A stretch of 8,793 nt of DNA from an uncultured Tidjanibacter sp. (lineage in GTDB: Bacteria; Bacteroidota; Bacteroidia; Bacteroidales; Rikenellaceae), in assembly GCA_934663885.1 (NCBI GenBank), contig CAKUKW010000077.1, positions 1 through 8,793 on the forward strand. The letters are read 5' to 3'. The notes beneath the pieces are model-generated. The model was not told the DNA's origin, did not search any database, and saw only the letters and a list, made by a program, of their open reading frames with translations. Of this stretch, positions 1 through 7,274 are shown piece after piece (position 1 is the stretch's first letter; every line of letters starts with the position of its first letter). The position numbers and the translations under genes are program-made.

Positions 1-726
1 ACTCTGCACACCGTCGGCGCTTCCTACGGAATAGGGGCTAAGGGGAATATCTTTGCCGGATTCCGCTCATTTACTTATAAACCTTTCGATATTTATAATG
101 AGCAGGGACAGGTTTCCGGAACCTTTAAACCTAAGGAGTGGGCTGCAGAGCTCGGTTACTCGATGCTCTTCGGCAACGATTTTTCTGCAGGCGTTACGGC
201 TCGCTGGGTAAATTCCGAAATAAATTCTTCCTCCAAGGCGGGAACTATAGCCGTAGATCTCGGCGTAGCTTATCGCAAGGGCCTTTCGATAGGTGACGGC
301 GCGGCTTTCAGTGCAACCCTTGCAGCGACTAATTTCGGCGGCAAAATGAAATACAACGACGTGGGCTACGACCTTCCCGGAAAGATTAAGCTGGGCCTCG
401 GCCTCGACATGCTTTTTGCCCGGAACCACGGCCTGGAAGTTCTTGTGGACGCTGGTTACAGGCTGATGCCTTCCGATGTTGCCGCTTTCGAGGCGGGAAT
501 AGGCCTCCAGTACAGGTTTATGGATATGGTTATGCTGCGCGGCGGTTACCAGATAAGCGATCCTGAAAAAGGATTCGGCAATTATGTAACTTTCGGTGCG
601 GGTGTTAAATTCTATCATCTGCAGTTCGACGCGGCTTATATGATCGCGACCAGCAAAGACAATATAATAGGCGACATGCTGCGCCTTTCGCTGTGCTTCG
701 ACTTCGGCCTTTTCTCGAAGAAATAG
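1..726 (+). CDS. PorV/PorQ-family outer-membrane beta-barrel protein, C-terminal part (5' truncated)
   Basis: The reading frame is open from the first base to the TAG at 724-726, giving 241 residues; the true start lies upstream of the window. An internal ATG at 163 is not the start, because the 54 residues before it continue the same strand pattern (for example GIGAKGNIFAGFRSFTYKPF). The protein is a run of short amphipathic strands alternating with Gly/Asp/Asn turns. It ends in repeated barrel strands (YVTFGAGVKFYHLQFDAAY, then MLRLSLCFDFGLF), as expected for an outer-membrane barrel whose last strand lies close to the C-terminus. The phrase F-x-x-Y-N-E-x-G-x-x-x-G-T-F-K-P and the overall pattern resemble the FadL-like PorV/PorQ family. 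Members of that family include type IX secretion components (PorV shuttles cargo to the attachment complex, PorQ acts in surface attachment) and many uncharacterised paralogues. I cannot tell which subgroup this is, so no symbol is given. A generic outer-membrane porin-like protein is the alternative. It is probably the last gene of its transcript, because hairpins follow within 20 nt. Confidence 0.6.
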   Translation, partial: TLHTVGASYGIGAKGNIFAGFRSFTYKPFDIYNEQGQVSGTFKPKEWAAELGYSMLFGNDFSAGVTARWVNSEINSSSKAGTIAVDLGVAYRKGLSIGDGAAFSATLAATNFGGKMKYNDVGYDLPGKIKLGLGLDMLFARNHGLEVLVDAGYRLMPSDVAAFEAGIGLQYRFMDMVMLRGGYQISDPEKGFGNYVTFGAGVKFYHLQFDAAYMIATSKDNIIGDMLRLSLCFDFGLFSKK

Positions 727-742
727 CGATTTGAATATGCTG

Positions 743-802
743 CCTCTGAAAAGAGGGCTTAAAGCCAGGGGGTGGAAAATTTATTTTCCACCCCCTGGCT
801 TT
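743..802 (+). terminator. Tandem hairpins after the barrel gene, including a 20-bp perfect inverted repeat
   Basis: Seventeen bases after the barrel stop codon there is a small hairpin, CCTCT-GAAA-AGAGG (743-756), with a GNRA-type tetraloop. It is followed by a perfect 20-bp inverted repeat with arms 761-780 and 783-802. The core of the left arm is GCCAGGGGGTGG, and the centre is AT-rich, so the RNA loop is probably larger than the 2-nt spacer. Four T's (800-803) lie at the 3' foot. A strong GC stem with a short T-run just after a stop codon and just before a new promoter fits an intrinsic terminator that insulates tkt. The T-tract is short, so a role in mRNA stability is an alternative. Confidence 0.8.
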
Positions 803-816
803 TACCTGTTGTATTA

Positions 817-848
817 TTGGCTTTACTGATAGTAAAGTGTTAATTTTG
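817..848 (+). promoter_or_regulatory. Bacteroidota-type sigma-ABfr promoter of tkt
   Basis: TAATTTTG at 841-848 matches the Bacteroidota -7 consensus TAnnTTTG exactly. A TTG at 817-819 lies 21 nt upstream, at the distance expected for the -33 element. Transcription would begin around 854-856, about 30 nt before the ATG at 885. The promoter lies between the upstream terminator hairpin and tkt. Because it overlaps the alternative GTG codon at 837, that codon cannot be the start of a transcript made from here. Confidence 0.7.
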
Positions 849-884
849 CCTTCAAGGATAAACGTTAAAATCAAACATATAATC

Positions 885-2912
885 ATGGAGAATAAAGTTA
901 CCAACCGCGCGGCCGACAATATCAGGATCCTGGCCGCTGCTATGGTTGAAAAAGCCAAATCGGGCCATCCCGGGGGCGCAATGGGCGGCGCCGATTTCAT
1001 TAACGTACTTTACTCGGAATTCCTGAACTGGAATCCGGACGATACCCGCTATCCTTTCCGCGACAGGTTTTTCCTCGATCCGGGCCATATGTCGCCGATG
1101 CTCTATTCCACACTCGCGCTGGCAGGCGTAATGCCCGTGGAGGAACTCAAGAATTTCAGGCAGTGGGGAAGCATAACGCCCGGCCACCCGGAGGCCGACC
1201 TCGCACACGCGATAGAAAATACTTCAGGCCCGCTGGGGCAGGGACATGCGATGGCATTGGGTGCCGCGATAGCGGAGCGTTTCTTTGCGGCCCGGTTCGG
1301 TGAATGGCTTGCCCATAAGACTTATGTTTATATATCGGATGGAGGCATTCAGGAAGAAGTTTCGCAGGGCGTGGGACGAATAGCGGGCCACCTGGGACTC
1401 AGTAACTACATAATGTATTATGACGCCAACAACATCCAGCTATCGACTACGGTCGAGGAGGTGGACAACGAGGACGTAGCGGCAAAATACAGGGCGTGGC
1501 ACTGGAACGTGCTCACTGTGGACGGTCACTCCGCCGACGAGATACGCCACGCACTCAGTCAGGCGCAGCAGGAAAAAGATCGCCCGACGCTTATAATCGG
1601 CCGTACGGTAATGGGAAAAGGTGCGCTGGGGCCCGATAATATTTCCTTCGAGAACAAGGTCTCGACCCATGGCCAACCCCTTTCGGCAGCCGGAGCGGAC
1701 TTTGCGGCTACAGTGAAAAACCTCGGCGGCGACCCGGCCGACCCCTTCGCGATTTTCCCCGAGAGCGAAAAACTTTATTCTCAGAGGAGGAAAGAACTTC
1801 GTGGCTGGATGGAATTCATGAATGACCAGGAAACCAAATGGCGTAGCGAAAGTCCCGACCTGGCGAAAAAGCTTGACCAGTTCCTGAGCGGCAAAGCCCC
1901 GCAGATAGATTACGGCGCCATAAATCCGGGAACCGACGCCGCTACGCGCTCAGCTTCCGCGGCGGTACTCGGCGTCTTCGCCGAAAAGGTGGGTAACATG
2001 ATAGTCGCGTCGGCAGACCTCAGCAACTCCGACAAGACCGACGGATTCCTTAAAAAAACCAAAGCCTTCACGAAAGGCGACTTTACCGGGCAGTTCCTCC
2101 AGGCCGGCGTATCTGAATTTACCATGGCCTGCGTGATGAACGGTATGGCTTTGCACGGCGGAGTTATTCCCGCCTGCGGTACCTTCTTCGTATTCTCGGA
2201 CTACATGAAGCCCGCCGTCAGGCTTTCGGCACTGATGAGGCTCCATGTAATATACGTATGGACACATGACTCTTTCCGCGTGGGAGAGGACGGGCCTACC
2301 CACCAGCCTGTCGAGCACGAAGCCCAGATACGCCTGCTCGAGCACCTTCGCAACCATAGCGGTGAACGTTCGATGGTAGTCCTGCGTCCCGCCGACGGCC
2401 CGGAAACGGTCGCGGCATGGAAATACGCGATGGAAGAGGAGCGCCCCGTAGGGCTCATCCTGTCGCGCCAGAATATTAAAGACCTTCCGTCACACACCGG
2501 AAACCGCGCGAAGGAGGCTGAGAAACTCTCAAAGGGCGCTTATATCGTCGCCGGCGCAGCTAATTCCGACGTAATACTGCTTGCCAGCGGCTCGGAAGTG
2601 TCGACACTCAACGACGCAATGGGCATACTCGACGGCAAGGGTATAAAGGCCCGCCTTGTATCGGTTCCTTCCGAAGGAATCTTCCGCGACCAGCCTGGAG
2701 GCTACCAGAATGAGATATTACCGGAAGGCGCCGCCCGCTTCGGCCTTACCTCGGGCCTGCCCGTAACACTCGCAGGATTAGTTGGGGCTAACGGACGTAT
2801 ACACGGCCTCGACCATTTCGGATACTCTGCCCCCTATAAAATCCTGGACGAAAAATTCGGTTTCTCAGGAGAACAGGTCGCTACCGAAATCATGAACATG
2901 CTCGGCAAATAG
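885..2912 (+). CDS. tkt: Transketolase (EC 2.2.1.1), single-chain
   Basis: This is a complete 675-residue transketolase, the usual length for the single-chain enzyme. It transfers two-carbon ketol units from ketose phosphates to aldose phosphates in the cytosolic non-oxidative pentose phosphate pathway, using thiamine diphosphate (TPP) and a divalent metal. The N-terminal TPP domain shows GHPGG (His28), PGHMS (His68), GHPE (His101), GPLGQG (115-120), the metal/TPP motif SDGG (Asp152) through Asn182, and THGQPL (His262). The pyrimidine-binding domain carries the catalytic Glu411 in VSEF, then THDSFRVGEDGPTHQP (His461, His473) and RPAD (501-504). The C-terminal domain runs from about 535. The first base of the usual GDG triplet is replaced (SDG), which I believe is common in Bacteroidales enzymes. 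The ATG at 885 was chosen because the conserved protein begins there and the promoter overlaps the more distal GTG at 837. The leader is AT-rich without a Shine-Dalgarno sequence. No ribose-5-phosphate isomerase gene follows; the next gene is convergent. Confidence 0.97.
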   Translation: MENKVTNRAADNIRILAAAMVEKAKSGHPGGAMGGADFINVLYSEFLNWNPDDTRYPFRDRFFLDPGHMSPMLYSTLALAGVMPVEELKNFRQWGSITPGHPEADLAHAIENTSGPLGQGHAMALGAAIAERFFAARFGEWLAHKTYVYISDGGIQEEVSQGVGRIAGHLGLSNYIMYYDANNIQLSTTVEEVDNEDVAAKYRAWHWNVLTVDGHSADEIRHALSQAQQEKDRPTLIIGRTVMGKGALGPDNISFENKVSTHGQPLSAAGADFAATVKNLGGDPADPFAIFPESEKLYSQRRKELRGWMEFMNDQETKWRSESPDLAKKLDQFLSGKAPQIDYGAINPGTDAATRSASAAVLGVFAEKVGNMIVASADLSNSDKTDGFLKKTKAFTKGDFTGQFLQAGVSEFTMACVMNGMALHGGVIPACGTFFVFSDYMKPAVRLSALMRLHVIYVWTHDSFRVGEDGPTHQPVEHEAQIRLLEHLRNHSGERSMVVLRPADGPETVAAWKYAMEEERPVGLILSRQNIKDLPSHTGNRAKEAEKLSKGAYIVAGAANSDVILLASGSEVSTLNDAMGILDGKGIKARLVSVPSEGIFRDQPGGYQNEILPEGAARFGLTSGLPVTLAGLVGANGRIHGLDHFGYSAPYKILDEKFGFSGEQVATEIMNMLGK

Positions 2913-3235
2913 AGAAGAATATTTATACTAATTTATCTCATTGTTTTTTGTAAAACCCGTGGTCTGCTGCAAGCGCGACGAGAGCATCGGCCTGAGCTTA
3001 CGCTAAGGGAGATAACTTTAGAACTGAAGAACTTTCCGGAGATACGAAGTGTCTCATGACTTCCTATAAAACTTTAAAGAGAGGGTGCTGAAATTTATTT
3101 CGCTATCCTCTCTTTAGTTTGAATAAATACCAGGAAAGGGCGCTGCGGAACGGGTCGGAGGGAACGTGCTTACTTTGCCGGGAGGCGTGGATGAAAACAA
3201 GCCAAGCGCAATTGAAAGAGAACAAATAATCTTCT
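2913..3235. other. Convergent intergenic region, 323 nt, no firm gene
   Basis: This stretch separates the ends of tkt (+) and the esterase gene (-). It holds: a weak AT-rich hairpin followed by a T6 run directly after the tkt stop (2912-2949); about 120 nt of mixed sequence containing two mutually exclusive small stems (GAGATAC/GTGTCTC and GAAGT/ACTTC, about 3040-3062); the large hairpin annotated separately; and a 36-codon TTG-started frame (3119-3229) encoding a CLLC motif, with an internal ATG at 3191 preceded by GGAGG. None of these frames resembles a family I know. The simplest reading is 3' untranslated sequence of tkt plus spacer. A small RNA or micro-protein cannot be excluded. Confidence 0.6.
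3075..3116. terminator. Long hairpin between convergent genes, probable bidirectional terminator
   Basis: The arms TAAAGAGAGG (3075-3084) and CCTCTCTTTA (3107-3116) pair perfectly over 10 bp. The stem can continue inward through G-U, T-A and G-U pairs, one C-C mismatch, then GAAAT/ATTTC-like pairing (3090-3094 with 3097-3101) to a tiny TT centre. T-rich sequence flanks the base on both strands (TTTAGTTT rightward, TTTAAAGTTTT leftward), so it could stop transcripts arriving from tkt, from the esterase gene, or from both. It lies 163 nt past the tkt stop and 120 nt past the esterase stop. Confidence 0.65.
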
Positions 3236-4201
3236 CTATTTGCCGAGGTTGGTTTCGATGTAAGTTCTGATTCCGAAATTCTTTTTCACGCCGGGCTTAT
3301 CCGGATGTGTTACTGTTACGGTGGTCTGGAGTTGCTGTTTTTCGATCACATACTTTTCGAGGAAATCCAATATTTCGCCCCTGTTTTCGGAAAGGGGGCT
3401 TCCGGCTACTTTATGGTCGGCGTTTTCCTCTAAGTGGAAATAAAACGGGAATCCGTTTTTCTCATATTTGCGGGCAATGTATTCCGAGCCGAAAAATGCC
3501 AGTTTGAATAGTTTCAATTTGCTGTAAGGCACGTTTTTGTCGGCATCCCCGTGGAAGAGCTGCACCGGCGCGGGAATATCGTTCCATGCGAGGTGTCCGT
3601 GATTGCTGAAGATAGCGCCGGCGAATGAGATGACGCCCGCGTATCGGAAGTCCTCCGGCAATATCTGTGCAGTGAGCGTCCGGTTGCATCTTTCATATTC
3701 CCCCTGCAATACCGTTATGGCGCCGGCGCTGGAGCCGCAAGTTACAATAAGGCCGGGGTCGATACCCCATTCCACGGCGTTATCGACAACGAAATTCGTT
3801 GCGTCGAAAAGATCTTCGACCGCTATCATTATGGTATTTTGGAAAAGGCACATAAAATCACAGAACCCGAACCTTGGGTTATTACCCGTGTGTGCAATAT
3901 TTTTGAACCCCAGCCGGTAATCGATGGAGGCCACGGTATAACCTTCACCCGCGAGAAACTCGAAAAACTCGTTGTAACCTTCCGCGTCGCGGGCTCCCGT
4001 ATAGAAGCCACCACCGAACATGAATATCACGCACGGTTTAAGGGTCATGTCACCGGCGACGTCGTATCTGTCCATACGAAGCGAGTCCGTTCCTTTGACG
4101 GAATAAATGAATGTTTCCTTCCGGACGCGTTTCTCTTCGCCCTTCAGCGAGAATGGCGCCATGATGAATACCAGGAGGATCGCATAGAAAGTTTTTGCCA
4201 T
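3236..4201 (-). CDS. Secreted alpha/beta-hydrolase (carboxylesterase/lipase-like)
   Basis: This 321-residue protein begins with a signal peptide (Lys3, a hydrophobic stretch of about 6-17, likely cleavage near Gly21), so it is probably exported to the periplasm or beyond. The rest is an alpha/beta-hydrolase of the carboxylesterase / hormone-sensitive-lipase / BD-FAE-like group. FMFGGGF (60-66) is the oxyanion-hole loop in place of the usual HGGGF. GSSAG (156-160) is the nucleophile elbow with Ser158. HGDADKNVP (217-225) supplies the acid, probably Asp221, and ADH (261-263) supplies His263. The triad is therefore intact and the enzyme is expected to hydrolyse an ester, possibly an acyl group on a sugar, but no substrate can be read from sequence. 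About 30 residues after the core (290-321, Thr/Val/Lys-rich) form an unassigned tail. The ATG at 4201 directly starts the signal peptide; no Shine-Dalgarno sequence precedes it. It follows the M16 peptidase gene by 89 nt but a strong terminator lies between them. I see only a weak promoter candidate: TTTG at 4241-4244 and TAATTCAT at 4215-4222. Confidence 0.88.
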   Translation of the reverse strand: MAKTFYAILLVFIMAPFSLKGEEKRVRKETFIYSVKGTDSLRMDRYDVAGDMTLKPCVIFMFGGGFYTGARDAEGYNEFFEFLAGEGYTVASIDYRLGFKNIAHTGNNPRFGFCDFMCLFQNTIMIAVEDLFDATNFVVDNAVEWGIDPGLIVTCGSSAGAITVLQGEYERCNRTLTAQILPEDFRYAGVISFAGAIFSNHGHLAWNDIPAPVQLFHGDADKNVPYSKLKLFKLAFFGSEYIARKYEKNGFPFYFHLEENADHKVAGSPLSENRGEILDFLEKYVIEKQQLQTTVTVTHPDKPGVKKNFGIRTYIETNLGK

Positions 4202-4241
4202 AATAATATTACCGATGAATTAATCTTTTATTTTCCATAAC

Positions 4242-4269
4242 AAAAAAGGAGCCATAAAGGCTCCTTTTT
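4242..4269 (-). terminator. Intrinsic terminator of the M16 peptidase gene
   Basis: On the minus strand an 11-bp perfect stem, AAAAAGGAGCC (4269-4259) with GGCTCCTTTTT (4253-4243), encloses a 5-nt loop and ends in a run of six T's (4247-4242). It lies 21 nt past the stop codon of the peptidase gene and 40 nt before the esterase ATG. This is a textbook rho-independent terminator. The A-run in the opposite arm would also allow it to work rightward, but no gene approaches from that side. Confidence 0.92.
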
Positions 4270-4290
4270 GCGAATATCCGAAATTACAGG

Positions 4291-7197
4291 TTAATATCCG
4301 AATATTTCTTCCTGCGAAAGGTGTTTTACTTCGCCCATCGAACGGAGTTTATTCATGTCCAGCTCTTTGATGTCGCCGAGGATACCGTAGCTGTAAGTAC
4401 GGTTCCTGATCCATTCCTGCTGGAATTTCACTACGTCATCGAGAGTCATTGTCTGTACATTATTGAAGATGTCGCGGTTACGATCATAGTCGACACCTTT
4501 GTCCTGGGCATTGATATAACTGTACAGGACGCCGCTCTTTATAGTACGGCTGGTCCGCAGGCGCTGTATCAGCGATTCTTTCGCTATATCGAAAGCAGCC
4601 TGGCTGACCGGCATGTCGTTGATTATCTCTTCGAAAGCGTCGATAGCCTGCGTCATTTTGTCGTTCTGCGTCGCGATGGATGCCATGAAACCATAGTTAT
4701 CCCCTGCAAGGCGCGGTTCGCTGATGTAAGCCCCTGCCGAGTAGGCCAGGCCGCGTGCTTCGCGCATTTCCTGGAATACTATGGAATTCATACCGCCCCC
4801 GAAATATTCGTTGTAGAGCGCAATGACCGGATCGTTCGCGGTATTGAACACTTCCCCGCGGTTAGAGGACTGGAAGAACCTGATCTGCGCCGCGTCGTAC
4901 TGTGCGAGATAAACTTTGTTATCGGGCGTGAGAAGAGGTTTGTACATAACTTTACCGGTAACGGCGACGGGCTGCTCCGGAATGTTATGGTGCTGGGCTA
5001 TCTGCGACAGCACCTCTTCCGTACCCATCGGGCCGTAATAAAGTATGCGGTGCTCGAGTTTCATCATATCTTTTAAAGCGCCGATCAGTTCGTCGGAAGT
5101 AACGTTGTTCAATTCCCTGTCGGTCATCACGCTCTTCTTTATGTATTCCGGCCCGAAAGTAACGTAGGAACGGAGGGCGCTGTAATTCGATGCCTGCGCG
5201 GCCTTGTTATTCTCGCGGCGTTTGTGGGTGTCGGCCTTGACCGCTTTAAGTACTTCGTCGTTGCCTACTACCCCTGCTACCGTCTCCTCGAATATATCCA
5301 TGGCTTTGCTCATGTGCTCGCTAAGGCCCGTGATGACTACCTGCGTACGGTCGCCTCCTACTGAGATATAATATGAACAGGCAATATTGTAGAGTTCGCG
5401 TTTCAGCTCTTCGGCCGTTTTATTTGCGGTGCCGAGATAACTTAGGTAATTCGACATCATCCCGTACAGCGGATTGTCGTTGCTGCCTTTCTCGAACATA
5501 TAGGTAAGCGTGAAGAGGTCTGTGGTCTCGTTCTTTTTATAGAGAAGCGGCAGGCCCGATTTGGCTGTCAGCTTGGTAAGATCCTTATTGTAATCCACGA
5601 ATACCGGTTCGATAGGCTTAACTTCGGTGTTCTGTATCTTAACCAGGAAGTCGCTCTGTGCGTCACGGTTTGTAACTATCGGGGTTATGTCCGGCTTAGG
5701 CATTTTCTGCTCATTGGGATCGGGGCCCTGGCGTTTGTAAATGACAACGTAATTGTCGTCTTTCAGGTTTTCGTTCGCCCACCGTACGACGTCCTCTTTC
5801 GTTATCCTTCCGAGGCGGTCTAGCTCTTCCACCCTGTCTTTCCACGTTACGCCGTCGATGAAGGCGCCCACGAAAGCGTCTGCGCGTCCGTCGTTACTGT
5901 CGAGGTAGCCCATCATCCGGGACTTGTAATTGTTGACAGCAGCTTCGAGAAGGGTACCGTCGAATTCACCCTTGCGGAGTTTGTCGACTTCACCCAGTAA
6001 AAGCTCTTTCACTTCGTCGAGCGTCTGCCCCTGTTTCGGGTTACCCTGGACATTAAACACACCGGCGTCGGCGTAAGAGTAGGCGTATCCGCTTGCGCGG
6101 AGCACTTTCTGCTGCTGGTTGAGGTTCACGTCTATAAGGCCGGCTTTGCCGTTGTTAAGGATATCGCCGGCGAGCATGGCGACCTGGCTGTTATGATCCA
6201 CTGCCCCCGGAGCGCGCCAAGCCATCGTGATATAAGGAGCATTGAGCCCGTACACCTCTTGCATGATAGGGGATGTAATAGGCTTTTCGTCCGGAACGGC
6301 TATTTTGGGGAGGTTATCGTTCGGTTTCATGTCTCCGAAATGTTTATCAATGATACGGATCATTTCGTCCGGATCGAAATCACCCGATACGCAAACCGCC
6401 ATATTGTTGGGAACATACCATGTAGCGTGATAATTCTTCACGTTGGTAATCGAAGGATTTTTCAGGTGCTCCTGCGTACCCAAAACGGTTTGTGTGCCGT
6501 AAGGATGATGGGGATAAAGTGAGTTCAGCATCTTTTCGGTTACCTTACGTCCATCGTTAGTGAGAGACATATTCTTCTCTTCGTAGATGGTCTCGAGCTC
6601 GGTATGGAAACCCCGGATGACCGGATTCTTGAAACGGTCGGCCTGTATCATTGCCCAGTTCTCGATCTGGTTCGATGGTATGTTCTCCACATATACGGTC
6701 TGGTCGTTGCCGGTGTAGGCGTTGGTCCCTTCGGCTCCTATGGCAGCCATGAGCTTGTCGTATTCGTTGGGGATGGCTATTTTCGAAGCTTCATAGCTGA
6801 TGCTGTCGATAACGGCGTATATTTCAGCGCGTTCTTCGTCATCAACGGTCATGCGGTATGTTTCGAACAGGCGCTCGATCTCGTCGAGCATGGGCTGTTC
6901 GGCCGCGTAATCCATCGTTCCGAACTGTTGCGTACCCTTGAACATAAGGTGCTCGAAGTAATGGGCCATGCCGGTCGTTTCGGCGGGGTCGTTCTTGCCG
7001 CCCGTCCTTACTGCGATGTAGGTCTGGATGCGGGGCTCCTCATGGTTAACGGCCATGTAAACCTTGAGGCCGTTGTCGAGGGTGTAAATGCGGGCGTTTA
7101 GCGGGTCGCCCTGAACGGTTTCGTAGGAATATTTCGTCCCACAGGAAACAAGCGCCGCCATAGCGAGCAGCGCCACCAGATAGTTCCTTAATTTCAT
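4291..7197 (-). CDS. M16-family zinc metallopeptidase, two-lobed, lipoprotein
   Basis: This 968-residue protein is a pitrilysin/insulinase-type (M16) peptidase, which clamps around and cleaves peptides or small unfolded proteins. The N-terminus MKLRNYLVALLAMAALVSCG is a lipoprotein signal with lipobox LVSC (Cys19), so the mature enzyme is probably lipid-anchored in the envelope; which membrane and face is unknown. Domains in order: catalytic M16 domain about 35-215, M16_C about 250-430, second M16-like domain about 540-685, second M16_C about 695-885. The zinc site is the inverted motif H79-Y-F-E82-H83 with Glu200 in ELETIYEE as third ligand. In the second lobe the equivalent stretch reads GMMSNYLSYLGT, without zinc ligands, as is normal for the inactive half. 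The conserved Arg815/Tyr819 (EARGLAY) complete the active site. The gap from His83 to Glu200 is about 40 residues longer than in most M16 enzymes. An in-frame TTG at 7230 would add 11 residues, but 7197 is chosen because the lipoprotein signal starts there and the promoter leaves a normal leader. It has its own promoter and terminator. Confidence 0.95.
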   Translation of the reverse strand: MKLRNYLVALLAMAALVSCGTKYSYETVQGDPLNARIYTLDNGLKVYMAVNHEEPRIQTYIAVRTGGKNDPAETTGMAHYFEHLMFKGTQQFGTMDYAAEQPMLDEIERLFETYRMTVDDEERAEIYAVIDSISYEASKIAIPNEYDKLMAAIGAEGTNAYTGNDQTVYVENIPSNQIENWAMIQADRFKNPVIRGFHTELETIYEEKNMSLTNDGRKVTEKMLNSLYPHHPYGTQTVLGTQEHLKNPSITNVKNYHATWYVPNNMAVCVSGDFDPDEMIRIIDKHFGDMKPNDNLPKIAVPDEKPITSPIMQEVYGLNAPYITMAWRAPGAVDHNSQVAMLAGDILNNGKAGLIDVNLNQQQKVLRASGYAYSYADAGVFNVQGNPKQGQTLDEVKELLLGEVDKLRKGEFDGTLLEAAVNNYKSRMMGYLDSNDGRADAFVGAFIDGVTWKDRVEELDRLGRITKEDVVRWANENLKDDNYVVIYKRQGPDPNEQKMPKPDITPIVTNRDAQSDFLVKIQNTEVKPIEPVFVDYNKDLTKLTAKSGLPLLYKKNETTDLFTLTYMFEKGSNDNPLYGMMSNYLSYLGTANKTAEELKRELYNIACSYYISVGGDRTQVVITGLSEHMSKAMDIFEETVAGVVGNDEVLKAVKADTHKRRENNKAAQASNYSALRSYVTFGPEYIKKSVMTDRELNNVTSDELIGALKDMMKLEHRILYYGPMGTEEVLSQIAQHHNIPEQPVAVTGKVMYKPLLTPDNKVYLAQYDAAQIRFFQSSNRGEVFNTANDPVIALYNEYFGGGMNSIVFQEMREARGLAYSAGAYISEPRLAGDNYGFMASIATQNDKMTQAIDAFEEIINDMPVSQAAFDIAKESLIQRLRTSRTIKSGVLYSYINAQDKGVDYDRNRDIFNNVQTMTLDDVVKFQQEWIRNRTYSYGILGDIKELDMNKLRSMGEVKHLSQEEIFGY

Positions 7198-7237
7198 AGT
7201 AATTTTAGAGTTTAGTGAATAATATTCCAACCGATAA

Positions 7238-7268
7238 CAAAGTTAATGAAATCCCCATTAAATTAAAC
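7238..7268 (-). promoter_or_regulatory. Bacteroidota-type promoter of the M16 peptidase gene
   Basis: Reading leftward, TAACTTTG (7245-7238) is an exact TAnnTTTG -7 box. Nineteen bases upstream lies GTTTA (7268-7264), an imperfect -33 element (TTTA where TTTG is preferred). Transcription would start near 7230, leaving about 33 nt of AT-rich leader before the ATG at 7197. It follows that the TTG at 7230 cannot be a functional start on this transcript. Confidence 0.65.
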
Positions 7269-7274
7269 ACTTGG

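Noticed and set aside
837..884. In-frame GTG start adding 16 residues to transketolase
   Set aside because: The exact -7 box at 841-848 overlaps it, the extra residues are not part of the known transketolase N-terminus, and the ATG at 885 gives the standard length.
2941..3006. 21-residue TTG-started frame just after tkt (with VKPVVCCKRDES)
   Set aside because: It is too short, has no promoter or ribosome site, and starts inside a T-run; not supportable as a gene.
3839..4240. Plus-strand 133-codon frame opposite the esterase start
   Set aside because: It is antisense to the conserved oxyanion-loop region and signal peptide of the esterase, ends in the terminator region, and has no domain.
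4321..5076. Plus-strand 251-codon frame opposite the M16 gene
   Set aside because: It is antisense to a firmly identified peptidase, has no recognisable domain, and is a by-product of the host gene's codon bias.
6604..7101. Plus-strand 165-codon frame opposite the M16 gene
   Set aside because: It overlaps the catalytic domain on the opposite strand, including the HxxEH site, and lacks any family signature.
7198..7230. In-frame TTG start adding 11 residues to the M16 peptidase
   Set aside because: It coincides with the predicted transcription start and would bury the lipoprotein signal peptide behind a polar extension.
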